Positions 40,601 to 52,600 of a stretch of DNA of 64,000 nt are shown here, piece by piece; positions within the stretch are counted from its first letter, which is position 1, and every line of letters starts with the position of its first letter. The stretch spans positions 6,386,001 to 6,450,000 of the forward strand of contig CM065304.1 in the NCBI GenBank assembly GCA_033032175.1, in the 5' to 3' direction. Under the pieces are notes generated by a model, which had not been told where the DNA came from, made no database searches, and was given only the letters and a program-made list of their open reading frames with translations. This stretch comes from Saturnia japonica. Its lineage: Eukaryota; Arthropoda; Insecta; Lepidoptera; Saturniidae. Made by a program: the position numbers and the translations under genes.

Positions 40601-43600
40601 TTGCTTTCATCTAGTTTTTATTAGTTCAATGAGGTTATGAGAAATTTACTGAGTAGGAGCATATGAATTAATATCTGATCGAGAATTAGATAAGTAATTA
40701 GGTAACTATTTTCTTTCGGCAAAAGAAATGCCTGATGGTGACCAATTTAACTTTGTAACTACTCTAACCAATAATGTACAATTAAATTAAAGTTAGTGGT
40801 ATTGTGTTCGGACGCTATGACAATCAGTTTGGGTAAGCGGTTCTAATCCCAGAACGAGCCTTAAATTTCTAATAAAGAAAGCATCCTGATGAAACCATAG
40901 CATGAAGGTAATTTCCAATGCCCGCCTAAGCAGGCGTACCACCCTCAATTTGAAAGTGTTATCATTTTAGGCCACGTTGTCAATGATCACTGTCTAATCC
41001 CCGAACACATCTAACGTGAAAGCCGTATATTCATAACATACCATGATACTATCACGCCTGTATCCTCGAAGGGTTAGGCAGAGGTAAACTAATGCATACC
41101 CACAGTTCGTCGGATATGTTTTTAGGTAACCTCAGTTCAAGGGTATATTAATATTGTTGTTATTATTTCAGATTTGCAGGCTCGAGACAATTTTGGGAAT
41201 ACTCCGTTACATGTCGCAGTCGAGGCCGAAGCTCTTGGCGCTGTAGAATATCTTTTACAACAGTAAGTTCAATTTATTTTATATTGTTCTTTTTTGTGTT
41301 ATCACACACTGTTGCCTTTGGAATAAACAAAATATTGGGAGAAAGAGGAGGCCTCGATTTGATACGAGCCACTTCTCTTCTCGTTAATGCGACGCATGAT
41401 AAAATTACAATCCTACTAGTCCTACTAATATAATAAATGTTAAAGTTTGGATGTTTGTTACTCAATCACGCAAAAATGGCAGAGCGGTTTTTAATCAAAT
41501 TTAGCGCACAGATACACAGGTCATAGATTAAGGTATAAGATACTTTTTCAGGTTTTGTAAAGCGTTTTTCAGCTTAACCATTGTTATCAATTTATGTTTG
41601 TGATTAGTTTATGTTCAACTCTAAATTTCTTTCTATGAATGTTTTCACTTTAATACGTACGTTCCAAATGACAAACTTATTAATTTTTACTTTCTGGATT
41701 AGATTGCAGATATATAAGTCGTTATCCAAAGAGGATAACGGCGTAACTGTAATTAAAATAAACAAGGTTTTAACGAATTTGGCTGCAATTTAGCACACAG
41801 ATAATCCATATACTATTAAGGTTATTACTTTGATTAACATATAGGATATTATTTATCGTTTACTTTTAGATTACATGCTGTCAAGTCATTTTTTTTTTTT
41901 AAATTAGATCATTTTATAGTGAGGCTAAATATAAAATTCAAACTGCGGAAAAAAATAGTTTTTAGGAAAAAAAATGGTTTTTTATGTAGTATTATTGTTG
42001 TAAGACAAATGGTAGTTCCAAGTAATTCAAACTCCGAGCTGCTACTAAGAATTTATTCATAGAAAACCCCAATAACACATAGCTCGGACCTGGGAATCGA
42101 ACCCAGGACCTCGATTACAACAGTCGCGCTTACGACCACTAGGCTAATAAGGCACTTTTATAGAAATAAGCAAATAGCTAGAAAAGTTAGCTATAAAGCA
42201 TTCGCTTATAAAAACGTTAGCAGTTTCGTACCACCGATATAATTCAAAACCAGTGTTAGAGAACCATAGTCTAAGATTTATTTTTGCAGACCAATCTTAA
42301 CAGCCAAAACGGTACATATATATATGTATCTAATTTGTTTCTCGGAAATTGCTCCAACAATTTCGATGAAACTTTGCATTTAGATAACGTTTTACATTCT
42401 AAGATTACCTAGATAGGTTATCTTTTACAAGGCACCGATCGCAGCTCGGTCCCCCATATATTATTACATAACAATAGAATTGACGTAAAGCATAGATGTA
42501 CAAGAATAGTTGATAACACGTCTAGAAATCGTAACAAATATATATTTGTATTCATTGAAAAACGATTTTGATGAAATCTTGCATATCATGTAGCGTGTTA
42601 CAAAATATTGTCTATGAATATAAGCAGGGAATTATAATATTTTACCGACCAACTGAAAAGACACCGAGCAAAGCTCGGTCGCCCTTATACTATACTTAAA
42701 GTCCTTTTGCGAGAAAAAATTAAACTTAATACATTTTTCTTACATTATAACTTCACATGGGATTAGAAATTCCTTATTTTGGATTTATTCCTAAACGTTT
42801 CTTAAAAAAGCTTCCCTAATGTCAAATTTCAGGATTGGTAGGTCTACGGAAAGTACTCTATAGCCCAACTATGAATTGCCGCAACTCTTTAGTGTCTGTA
42901 CCTAGAATAAAAATAGTACTATAAAGACATAGTCCTTAATATTTTATATTAATTTCAACTTTATACCTCAAGTCGTTTTCGAGAAAAGGTGTCTTGACAG
43001 CCAACCAGCCAGCTAGACAGACAGAAATCAAAGTGATCCTTTAACGGTTCCGTTTTTTTTTTTCATTATGAGTTACGGAACCCTAAGTAAGACACGAGTA
43101 ATTTTGGCTAAAATCTAATCGATTTTTTACTCGTTAAATTCCATTCTTTAGAATCTACTATGCCTAGTTAATATATGAACCTAAAATATTTTAATTAAAA
43201 GCAAGACAATAAGGTTAATTATTATATTATTTTTATATGTAGAGGAATTTAAATGACTTGGCCGTTGTTGTTAAACTCAAGCCCAGGAAAATAGAAGTGC
43301 CTACGTAATAGTAACAATAACTTCTACAATATTTTCAACGGCATTTTAGTCATATAAAATTCTACGCCATCTATTAAGGGCGGCTTGAACCAACTGTCTT
43401 AATTGTGTTTAAGTTTTATTTAACGCATACTGTTTGGATATTGAACTTAGTTTTTATTAAAATTCTTGGTTAACTATTACTCAAGCGAGAAACGAAACGT
43501 CAAAACTACTTTGCCGACATGATAAATACATTTAGCTAAATGTAAAATTCAAACGCTTGGTACAAGACAATGCTAAATGCATTTAAATTAAAAACGTTTA

Positions 43601-46600
43601 GTAAGTTAAAAATGTTTAGTTAAACGAATTTTAAATAATTTTAAACAGTATTTGGTTCAAGCCGCCCTAAGATTATGATAACAATAAATACTTTATTATT
43701 TTTGAAGTATAGAAAATTATCGACAGATGGCGCTTGACAGTTGCGTCCACATTAACATCGCAGACTTTTTTCTAGGCTTTATGAAGAACTACAGTTGTTC
43801 TTTAGTACATTATTTTGATCTATCTCATAAAGTTCAACCATGTGAGCGCCCGAACTTGACATTTTTGACGAATTGATTACAAAACATTAAATTTTACTTA
43901 CTACACAAAAATTTATTTAGAAAATATTGTACATACTTACCTTTCATACGATGTTAAATAAACGACTGTGAAAACCGTACCAAAATTCGTTACGTTGTTT
44001 AGAAGACTTAAACGATGATACATAATTAATTTTAGTCTTAATAATAAGAGTAAATTAAAAATAAACACAATAAATTTTATTTTATGAATGGAAATAATGA
44101 AGGAAAAAACTACAATATTCCTCAATAGATGGCACTAACTAAAAATGAAACTTGCTATCATTTTATAACCTACAAAGCATCCAGTCTTGACGACCACAAA
44201 TTTAGGCACTGTCTCCTGCCTCCCCTTGACATTTCATATTTCACTAGTTCATACTAGTCCACTCCTATTTAATTTTTGAAAGTGTTGTGATCAACACTAG
44301 CTAACTCTTGTTCTAGTAGGGATGCGGATTGGAATTTGGGTATTCTTTTCCTCGCAAAATTCCAAATTTTAGTGTATTGTAGTCATAAGTCAAGTTCGTG
44401 CATAGTGCATAACGCGCGACTGTCCTGTGTGAGAGCCTCACTGAGAGGTATTATACCGTAAAAAAGTGGAGTAGTTTTTTTTCATTATATGTTACTACCT
44501 TTTATCCTCTGAATTTAGTTCTCTATGTTCTAATAACCTTTTAAAAGTATTTAGAGTTATACACAGAGTAAATAACTAAATAGTTCCGTGGGCGAGGGCG
44601 GTGCGTTCCAATAATTGTCTTGTATTATTATCGTTTTGAACACAAAAATAAAATATTTAAATAAAAAAGTAAGTCATTATTTAATTACAAATAACGATAC
44701 TTATGGGTGATATTTAAAGCTTTTGGCGAGATATTAGTTACATGTTGTGGTTTTTATTTTTAATTCATTAACTTAGGTTTTTAACCCTGTGTTATGTAAT
44801 ATTAGTGGCGTTTTGCGTGATATATCTTGGTTATTGTGAACAAGTGAAGTGGAATATAAATATAAACTGGAAGCTTACATTTTGAGGTAACATAAAAACT
44901 CCCTAGAAAGTTATAACTAGGAAGCCACCATCTTGTTGAGATACTGTATTAGTTTTAAGACAGGAAATTATATTGGCTTGATAATGGCAGTAATGGTTTT
45001 CAATAAAGAGGACACTATGGCACGTTAATAAGAACAATGGGGATTTCGAATGCATCTCCTTCATAGATTTTATACGAGTCGCATCACACATTCGTTAATT
45101 CCGTACGGAATATAATATTATTTAATGTTTATGTTATGTTATGTTTATGTGTATATATGTTATGTTTATATATTAATTTATTATATTTTATATAATATTG
45201 ACTGTCTTGCAATCTTTGAGTGTTAAGTGGATGTACCCAGTAACGACGAGGTATTGTTTTCTTCTTAGCAAAATACAGCAGCAATGCAATCGCAAGTAGA
45301 AAATCGTCGTCCATCGCTGTTAAAATGTCTGAACTCAATGGTCGTCATCTCTCAACTAAGCCTTGTTCATACATCCACAGCAGAATATTTATATAATTTA
45401 CCATTATAAAGTTTAAATACTTGAAATCGCAAGCTGTACTGGTAGATATCATTTGTAACTTTAAATGTTTTTCTCAATATTTTATTTGTTTTTCTCATTT
45501 CAGGCGTGCTGGTATTGATGTTTTGAATGACAAATCGCAAGCACCTATTCATTTGGCAACTGAATTAAATAAGGTTTGGAGTATTGATTTATTTTATATA
45601 TTCAGAAATCAGTCCTAGTATAGGCGTAATTCGGAAAAATTATTATAACTTATTGATTTGGATGGCTGAAAGTCTTTTTTGCCTGATGAAATTTCAAAAG
45701 CAGAAAAAAACCGACGTCTACCATCGCAAACTGAAAGTAGATAATCTTAAAATGTCGATAATGCACTTGAAAAGTTTGATGAATTACAAGTTAGGGATAC
45801 AAAAAAATAATTATCTTCTTTTATTAGGTGCAAGTACTGCAAATTTTCGTTAAATACAAAGATAAAATCAGTGTAAATCTTGGAGGAGAGCATGGTCGTA
45901 CAGCGCTGCATCTAGCAGCCATACATGACCATGATGTTTGCGCGAAAGTTCTAGTAAGTTTATTATATTATAACAATAACATTGTAACAGTTACTATCAA
46001 AACCCGCCAGTGTATAAAAAAGTATATAATTTATAAAATGTGATATTTCTATTTATTTATCTAAATAGTCATCCAGTAATTGGTAACAACTGCAATTGCA
46101 TTGCAATAGGTAAAGTAACAAATTGGCAAAAAAATATTTTTCGTTATTTTCCATAGATTAATATTTCCTCTACTATGATATAAAAGAAGAGTAAAAACAC
46201 TCAGAATTTATTGTGCACATAATACTATTTCTTATAGATCGTGGTAGCTTTATGAATATTATTGTATTTATCATCGGGAAAATATTTTAGCATTATTCGA
46301 CAAAAATGTACTAATTTCTGAATTTCACTAAAATAGATCATGGACATGGAGGCCGAGTGGAAGCAACCATGTAACAATGGGTATTATCCTATACACGAAG
46401 CGGCAAAAAATGCTTCATCGAAAACCATGGAGGTCTTTCTACAACATGGCGAAACTAAAGGACTTGCACGAGAAGCAATGATTTCCCTTTTTGATAATGA
46501 AGGAAACATTCCGTTACATTCTGCTGTTCACGGTGGAGATAGAAAAGCTGTTGAACTGTGTATAACATCTGGTGCGAAGATATCGACGCAACAATATGAT

Positions 46601-49600
46601 CTATCCACACCTGTTCATCTGGCTTGCGCACAGGTATAAAATAAATTTACTGGCACATAAATAAATAACTTTGAAGATTAATTTGTGCCATTTTTATTGT
46701 ATTTCTTATTACATGTCATAATTATACCTAATAGTGGAAATGTATGATGATCCCATGAGGTTAAACAAAATGATATGTTTGTGTACAGAAAACTCTCTTA
46801 TTAAATAATTTATATTGTATAACTGTAAGAGTATAAAAATACTTGAAATAAAGGCTTTAAATGTTGTTTCCTGTGTTTACAGAACAACGCAATTACGTCT
46901 TTGTTTCATTTTATAAATTAATATCATTATAAATATATTATGTACCAAGAGTAAATTTAGGGCTTTCCAAGTTTTATAAATTAGGGGATTCCTAAACACA
47001 ATTTTCATTTTATATTACTAATTAATTATCAACAAATTGTTGTGATTACCCAATTAAATATAATAAATAAACATGGATTTTTATTAAATTCCAGGGAGCC
47101 CTTGAGGTACTGCAACTGATGTTCACTTTACAGCCAAAAGAGAAAACAGCTTGCCTTAAATCATGTGACATACAGAAAATGACACCAATTCACTGTGCTG
47201 CATTATTCAACCATACGGAAATAGTGAAGTATTTGATTTCCGAGGGCTCCGATATAAACCCTTTAGATAAAGAGGGTAGATCTCCATTACTGCTAGCTGC
47301 ATCTAGAGGTGCATGGAAAACCGTTGATACCTTGGTAAGTTTCATAGCTCTTTAGACTGTCCAAATAGTATGATATAATTTGATTATTTTGTTATTAGTT
47401 AATATTTAACAATTTTAATAACTGGAGATGTTAATATTAATATTATGGAAAACAGTAATAACTACTCAAGCAATGCAAACAGTCAGGTATATCAATGTTT
47501 TATGGCTGAATACGGTTTTATACCGGTAATTACAAATCCAACTAGAGGTGCGAATTGCCTAGATCATATTTATGTGAGATCGAATTTTACATCAATTGGA
47601 GCAGTATGTAATTCTAATGTAACAGATCATGATATTGTAATGGTCGCATTAAATATAAATGGTCTAAAGCCCAAGAATCAAAAACGGGAAAAAATTAAAA
47701 TAGACACTGACGCTGTTTGTAAGGATATTATCGACATAAATTGGGATATCTTAGATACTAATAATGTAAATGAAGCCACTAACACGTTTATGCAAATATT
47801 AGGGAATACTATAAGTAAATATACAAAGAAAATAATAATAAGTAAAACCAAATATAATATTAAACCTTGGATCACTCCTGGGTTAATACGCTGTATGAGG
47901 CATAGAGATAAATTACACTTACGAGCAAGGAGCGATCCTGATAATACAGTTGCACAAGTTATATACAGTAGATATCGAACATTTTGTAATAATATTCTAC
48001 GGAAACTAAAAAATGAATATAAAAATATAGAACTTGAATCTAATAAAAATAACCCTAAAAAGCTTTGGGTAACTATAAAAAATATCTGCAGTATTAATAA
48101 AATTAACAAAGATCCTGTGCACCTCTTAAACCTTAAAAATGCCAATGGAAGTCAGCAATCACTAAATATGTGCAATGATCATTTTACATCTGTTGGAAGT
48201 AAGCTTGCTACTAGAATTCTTCATGATATAAATACAGATGAAAAAAGCTTAACAAACTTAGTTAAAATCAATAATACAGCCTCTGAATCTTTCTTCCTGA
48301 GACCAACTGACAACGTAGAAGTAGAGAAACTGATTATTAACCTACAAAATGGTAAAGCACCAGGGATAGATGGGTACACTAACAGTTTAGTTAAATCTAT
48401 ACGAAATGCTATTATTCAACCACTCACCATAATCTTTAATATCAGTCTGGCTATGGGTGTATTTCCTGAAACATGGAAGATAGCGGCTGTTTGTCCTATA
48501 CATAAGGGTGGAGCTAAAGATGTACCCGATAACTATCGTCCGATTTCTTTGCTTGGGATATTTTCAAAATTACTTGAAAAAATAGTGAAATATCAACTAA
48601 TACAATATATCGAAAAATTTAAATTAATATCTGACAGACAGTTCGGTTTTCGACGGGGTAAATCAACGGAGGACGCGGTGTTATTGCTAACATCAACTGT
48701 AGCGAAGAAGCTAGACAAGAGACTGTGTTGTAACGGTGTATTTCTTGATCTGGCAAAGGCCTTTGATACTGTGTCTATTCCTATATTGATAAGAAAACTT
48801 GAGTGTATGGGAATAAGAGGCATCCCTTTGCAATGGTTCGCAACATACCTTACTGGACGAAGGCAGTGTATTAAAATTGGACAACTTACAAGTGACTTAC
48901 AGAGTGTTTCGTTTGGGGTGCCACAGGGTAGTGTACTTGGACCAACATTATTTATTATTTATTTAAATGACATCCATGAGCTTCAAATCATGAATGCTGA
49001 GATATTTTGTTACGCAGATGATACTGCGATAATCTTTCACGGTACATCTTGGAATGAAGTTCAGAGGTATACAGAAATTGGCATGACTAGGATATATTTC
49101 TGGTTGCAGCGTAATCTTCTTACACTTAATACAAAAAAAAACAACTTACATAAATTTTCATAAGACATTCGCTTCAGCACCACCTACACTACCTGACATC
49201 AGAATACACACATGTGCTAGACTTAATGATTTTTGTGATTGTGACAAATTAAGCAGAAATACACTTATAAAGTACCTAGGTGTTCAAATAGACCAGCGTC
49301 TTTCATTCAAGAATCATATAGAAGTACTGGCTCGGCGGTTGAGAAGAGTGGTGGGTGTTATGAGGCAATTATGCTCTGTAGCATGCCTTGCCACCCTAAA
49401 AACCATATACTTTGCTCTTTGTCAATCTTTGATTTTATACTGCATCACAAGTTGGGGCAGTGCTGCTAAAACTAATATGATAGTAGTCGAAAGAGCCCAG
49501 CGCTCAGTAATCAAAGTCATGCTGCGGAAGCCTTATGGATACCCAACCACAGAGTTGTACAAAGAAAGCCGATTTCTTAGTGTGAGACAATTGTTTATAC

Positions 49601-52600
49601 TGCAAGTTGCTCTTAGAGAACATAGAAAGGTAGCCGTCTTACCGGAATACAGTGAAATGTCAGGACGTGGTGTATTCCGTGTGAGAGCTCCCTTGGTGGG
49701 CACGGCCTTTGCGCAAAGGTTTGGCCCGTTCATTGGCCCCTATATTTACAATAAAGTACAGAAGCTATGTTCAATTGGAGACTGTTTGCTTTACGAAGCA
49801 AGAAGGAAAATTATTGGCTGGCTAAGTACCCTGACATATAACACAACTGAGGATGTACTTACAATTCAAAAATAATTTTACATTTTACTTCTTCTCTGAT
49901 TACTAAAACTGTAAGTAATTTTCCATGATGGTTTTGGCTGTTGCATTTATATTGTGTGTTATTTTATTTATGATAATATGTATGTTGTATATAATTATGT
50001 TTATGTAGTATAAAATATGTGTCTGTATTGCATACTATATAACGGTATAATATGTAGTATAATGAATAAGTAATGTGTAATGTAATGATTTCAGATGTTA
50101 TTATGAGTAAGTATAAAATGGTAACTCGTATGTAAGGTTCCCAAGACACAGGCATGCCTAGTTTGGGGCCATTGTTAAAATTTAAGTTTTAATAAATAAA
50201 TAAATAAATAAATAAATAAAATAAATAAATAAAGTTATATTATTATAGTTTTGTTACAAAGGCAGTAGTAGCTTTAGGCTTTAAATAACGCTAAAATAAA
50301 CTCAACACGTTGAAGGCCACTCGGCACCCCATGTGGGCCAGTATTGGAAAACTGTTGGAGATGGAAAAAAATTTTTTTAAACATTTTAATGTTACATTTA
50401 TGTATTAAACGATGTGAAATGGCACTTTAGTTAACACTGTTCTTTTTACACCAATAATTTAAGTATTTGTAATATGGTACAAATGTCTCTCATTTCATAT
50501 AGAAAAGGAAACATGTTTATGTAAGCGAGGAGTCTGTGGGGAACAGTGCAGCCCTTCATTGATCAAAGAGAAGCAAACTAAAATTGTGTGTCCTAAATTC
50601 TACATTAAGGCTATAATTTTCAGATCCGTTTGGGAGCAGATATTAAAATCAAAGATATCAATTTGCGTAACATATTGCATATTGTTGTTAATAGTGGACA
50701 AAGCCTTGAAGAATTAGCAGACATTTGCAGGGTAAGTGAACTTAATATAATTCGTTCAGTAACTACTCTTATTATCTTTAAGAAAGATTTTGAATAATTT
50801 TTATTTCATTTTAATAACAATTTACTCGATTTGAAGTAGTTCTATACCATACTCTAATTTCAAGAAAGTTTTTGTATTGCTTTAAAGGCTCACTGTCAGC
50901 AAAGTTTGATTGAATTGCTGAATGAAAAAGATAATGATGGTTGCTCGCCATTACACTATGCGAGCTTGAAAGGGCATATCAGATCTTTGAAGAATCTCAT
51001 CAATATGGGCGCTTCCATTAATTTAAAGAACAACAACAAAGAGAGTGCTCTGCATTTTGCTGCGAGGTACGTTACAAAAAATGTTTTCATTGTTCAGATA
51101 GTACCAAATCTTGAAGCAAAAAATCTACTTACTGATATGTGATGTACTTGGATTAGACAAATTACAACATAACTACAACTATGATTAAAATATCTATTAA
51201 TTCATGTTCTGTTTTATTAAGTAGAAAGGTAGAAAGAACTATTAATGAAAATCCGTATTTTAGATATGGCAGATACCACACGATCTGTAAACTTCTGGAT
51301 TCCAACAAAGGTGTATTCATCCTAAACGAGAGTAACGGTGAGGGTCTCACACCTCTTCACATTGCCTCATGGAAAGGCCATAACAAAGTTGTACAAATGC
51401 TTTTAAATAGAGGAGCTTTACTTCATCGAGACCACAATGGTAGAAACCCATTACATCTCGCCACAATGGGTGGACATACTATTACAATAGAACTCTTACA
51501 CTCAGTGCATTCACACTTACTTGATCAAGTGGATAAGGATGGGGTAAGCTTGGTTTCATTCATACATTAGAAGATTACAGAAGATCGCAGCTAAATAAAC
51601 TTGTGTTGTGTTCCTGTCAGGAACACGCTTGTGATGTTACAGGCGTCTATAGGCTACGTTAGCCGCTTAACATTAGCTGGGCTATATGATTGTTTGACAC
51701 CTTATTAGTAATTTAAAAAAAATCACCATTATGATGGTGATAAGAACTTCGATGACATCGCTACTCAACATAACCAAAGTGAAAAGGCTATATTAAAGAA
51801 AAAAATGGGTGCGTGTACTTATGTACGCGCGTGAGAAGTTATACTTCTTTGGCATCATTAAAAAATAGTTTTTAATTGCATGCAAATAATTAATTACAAT
51901 AAAATAATAGAAGGATTGGAAAAGGATAATCAACAAAGTTCATTTTAAATTTGAAAAATTAAATAAATAAATATTTATTTTCTTTTCGAATTGTATTTTT
52001 AATTAAATGATGTCCACTTCCATAGTATCTTCCGGTAATGTCTGAATTGGAACTTATATAATTAATATATATATTAATTATTAATATATATATATATATA
52101 TAATTATTAAAAACCAAATTTAGAGAATAATAAATATATAAGACATAATTTGTACTAAATATTATAAGATTCTTAATTTTAAATGTTTATTATTGATTAT
52201 TTAATATTTTAAAAATAAATTTAATAATAAATTCAAAAATTGAATTTAAGGAATGTTTTATTAAATTTATTTCTTTATTTTGTAAATATTAAATAACCAA
52301 TAATAAGTATTTAACATTAATAATTTAATAATATTTAGTGTTAATTATATTAAATAAAAGTATTTTAATTTATATCAATAAATAATACATACGGATAGTT
52401 AACCTCAATTATATTGGAGCACTTGAAAAAGTATATAAGCACAATTTTTTCACAAATATTCACAAATAGTAAGTAATATCAATCAAAATATTCAATTTAA
52501 ATCACTACTGAATATAATTTATTAGCACATATATAATTCGCACTTGTATGAAACTAAAACACGTGTTGGGAATGTATAAACTAGAAACATGTTGATAAAT

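Larger units (their letters stand above)
36818..41171 (+). other. TRPA1 intron 2
   Basis: About 4.35 kb between exons 2 and 3. It holds a SINE (37440-37790), a dispersed repeat (38085-38255), a non-LTR fragment (39050-39310) and SINE pieces (40795-41150). The stretches 36850-37430, 38260-39040 and 39320-40790 show no gene. Confidence 0.8.
41263..45503 (+). other. TRPA1 intron 3
   Basis: About 4.2 kb with a tRNA-headed SINE (42061-42155), a dispersed repeat (42700-43087) and a MITE (43376-43669). 41270-42050 and 43700-45500 show no gene. There is a (TATGT)-like low-complexity tract at about 45125-45185. Confidence 0.8.
47410..50232 (+). mobile_element. 5'-truncated non-LTR retrotransposon with (TAAA)n tail
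   Basis: Begins inside the endonuclease domain, covers the rest of it plus the complete RT and C-terminal domain, and ends with a 3' UTR and a (TAAA)n tract (about 50188-50232). Lies in the same orientation as TRPA1. The protein resembles the broad Jockey/CR1 group of insect non-LTR elements. No target-site duplication could be fixed by eye. It appears recent, with one clear frameshift in about 2.4 kb of coding sequence. Confidence 0.9.
47335..50623 (+). other. TRPA1 intron 7, mostly a retrotransposon
   Basis: 3.3 kb, of which about 47410-50232 is an inserted non-LTR element in the sense orientation. The remaining 390 bp before exon 8 show no gene. Confidence 0.85.

Noticed and set aside
42061..42155. 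Functional tRNA gene
   Set aside because: A and B boxes are good but the acceptor stem cannot form and SINE body follows.
47678..48145. 155-codon minus-strand open frame
   Set aside because: It is the reverse shadow of the AT-rich endonuclease/RT frame of the intron 7 retrotransposon, with no family features of its own.
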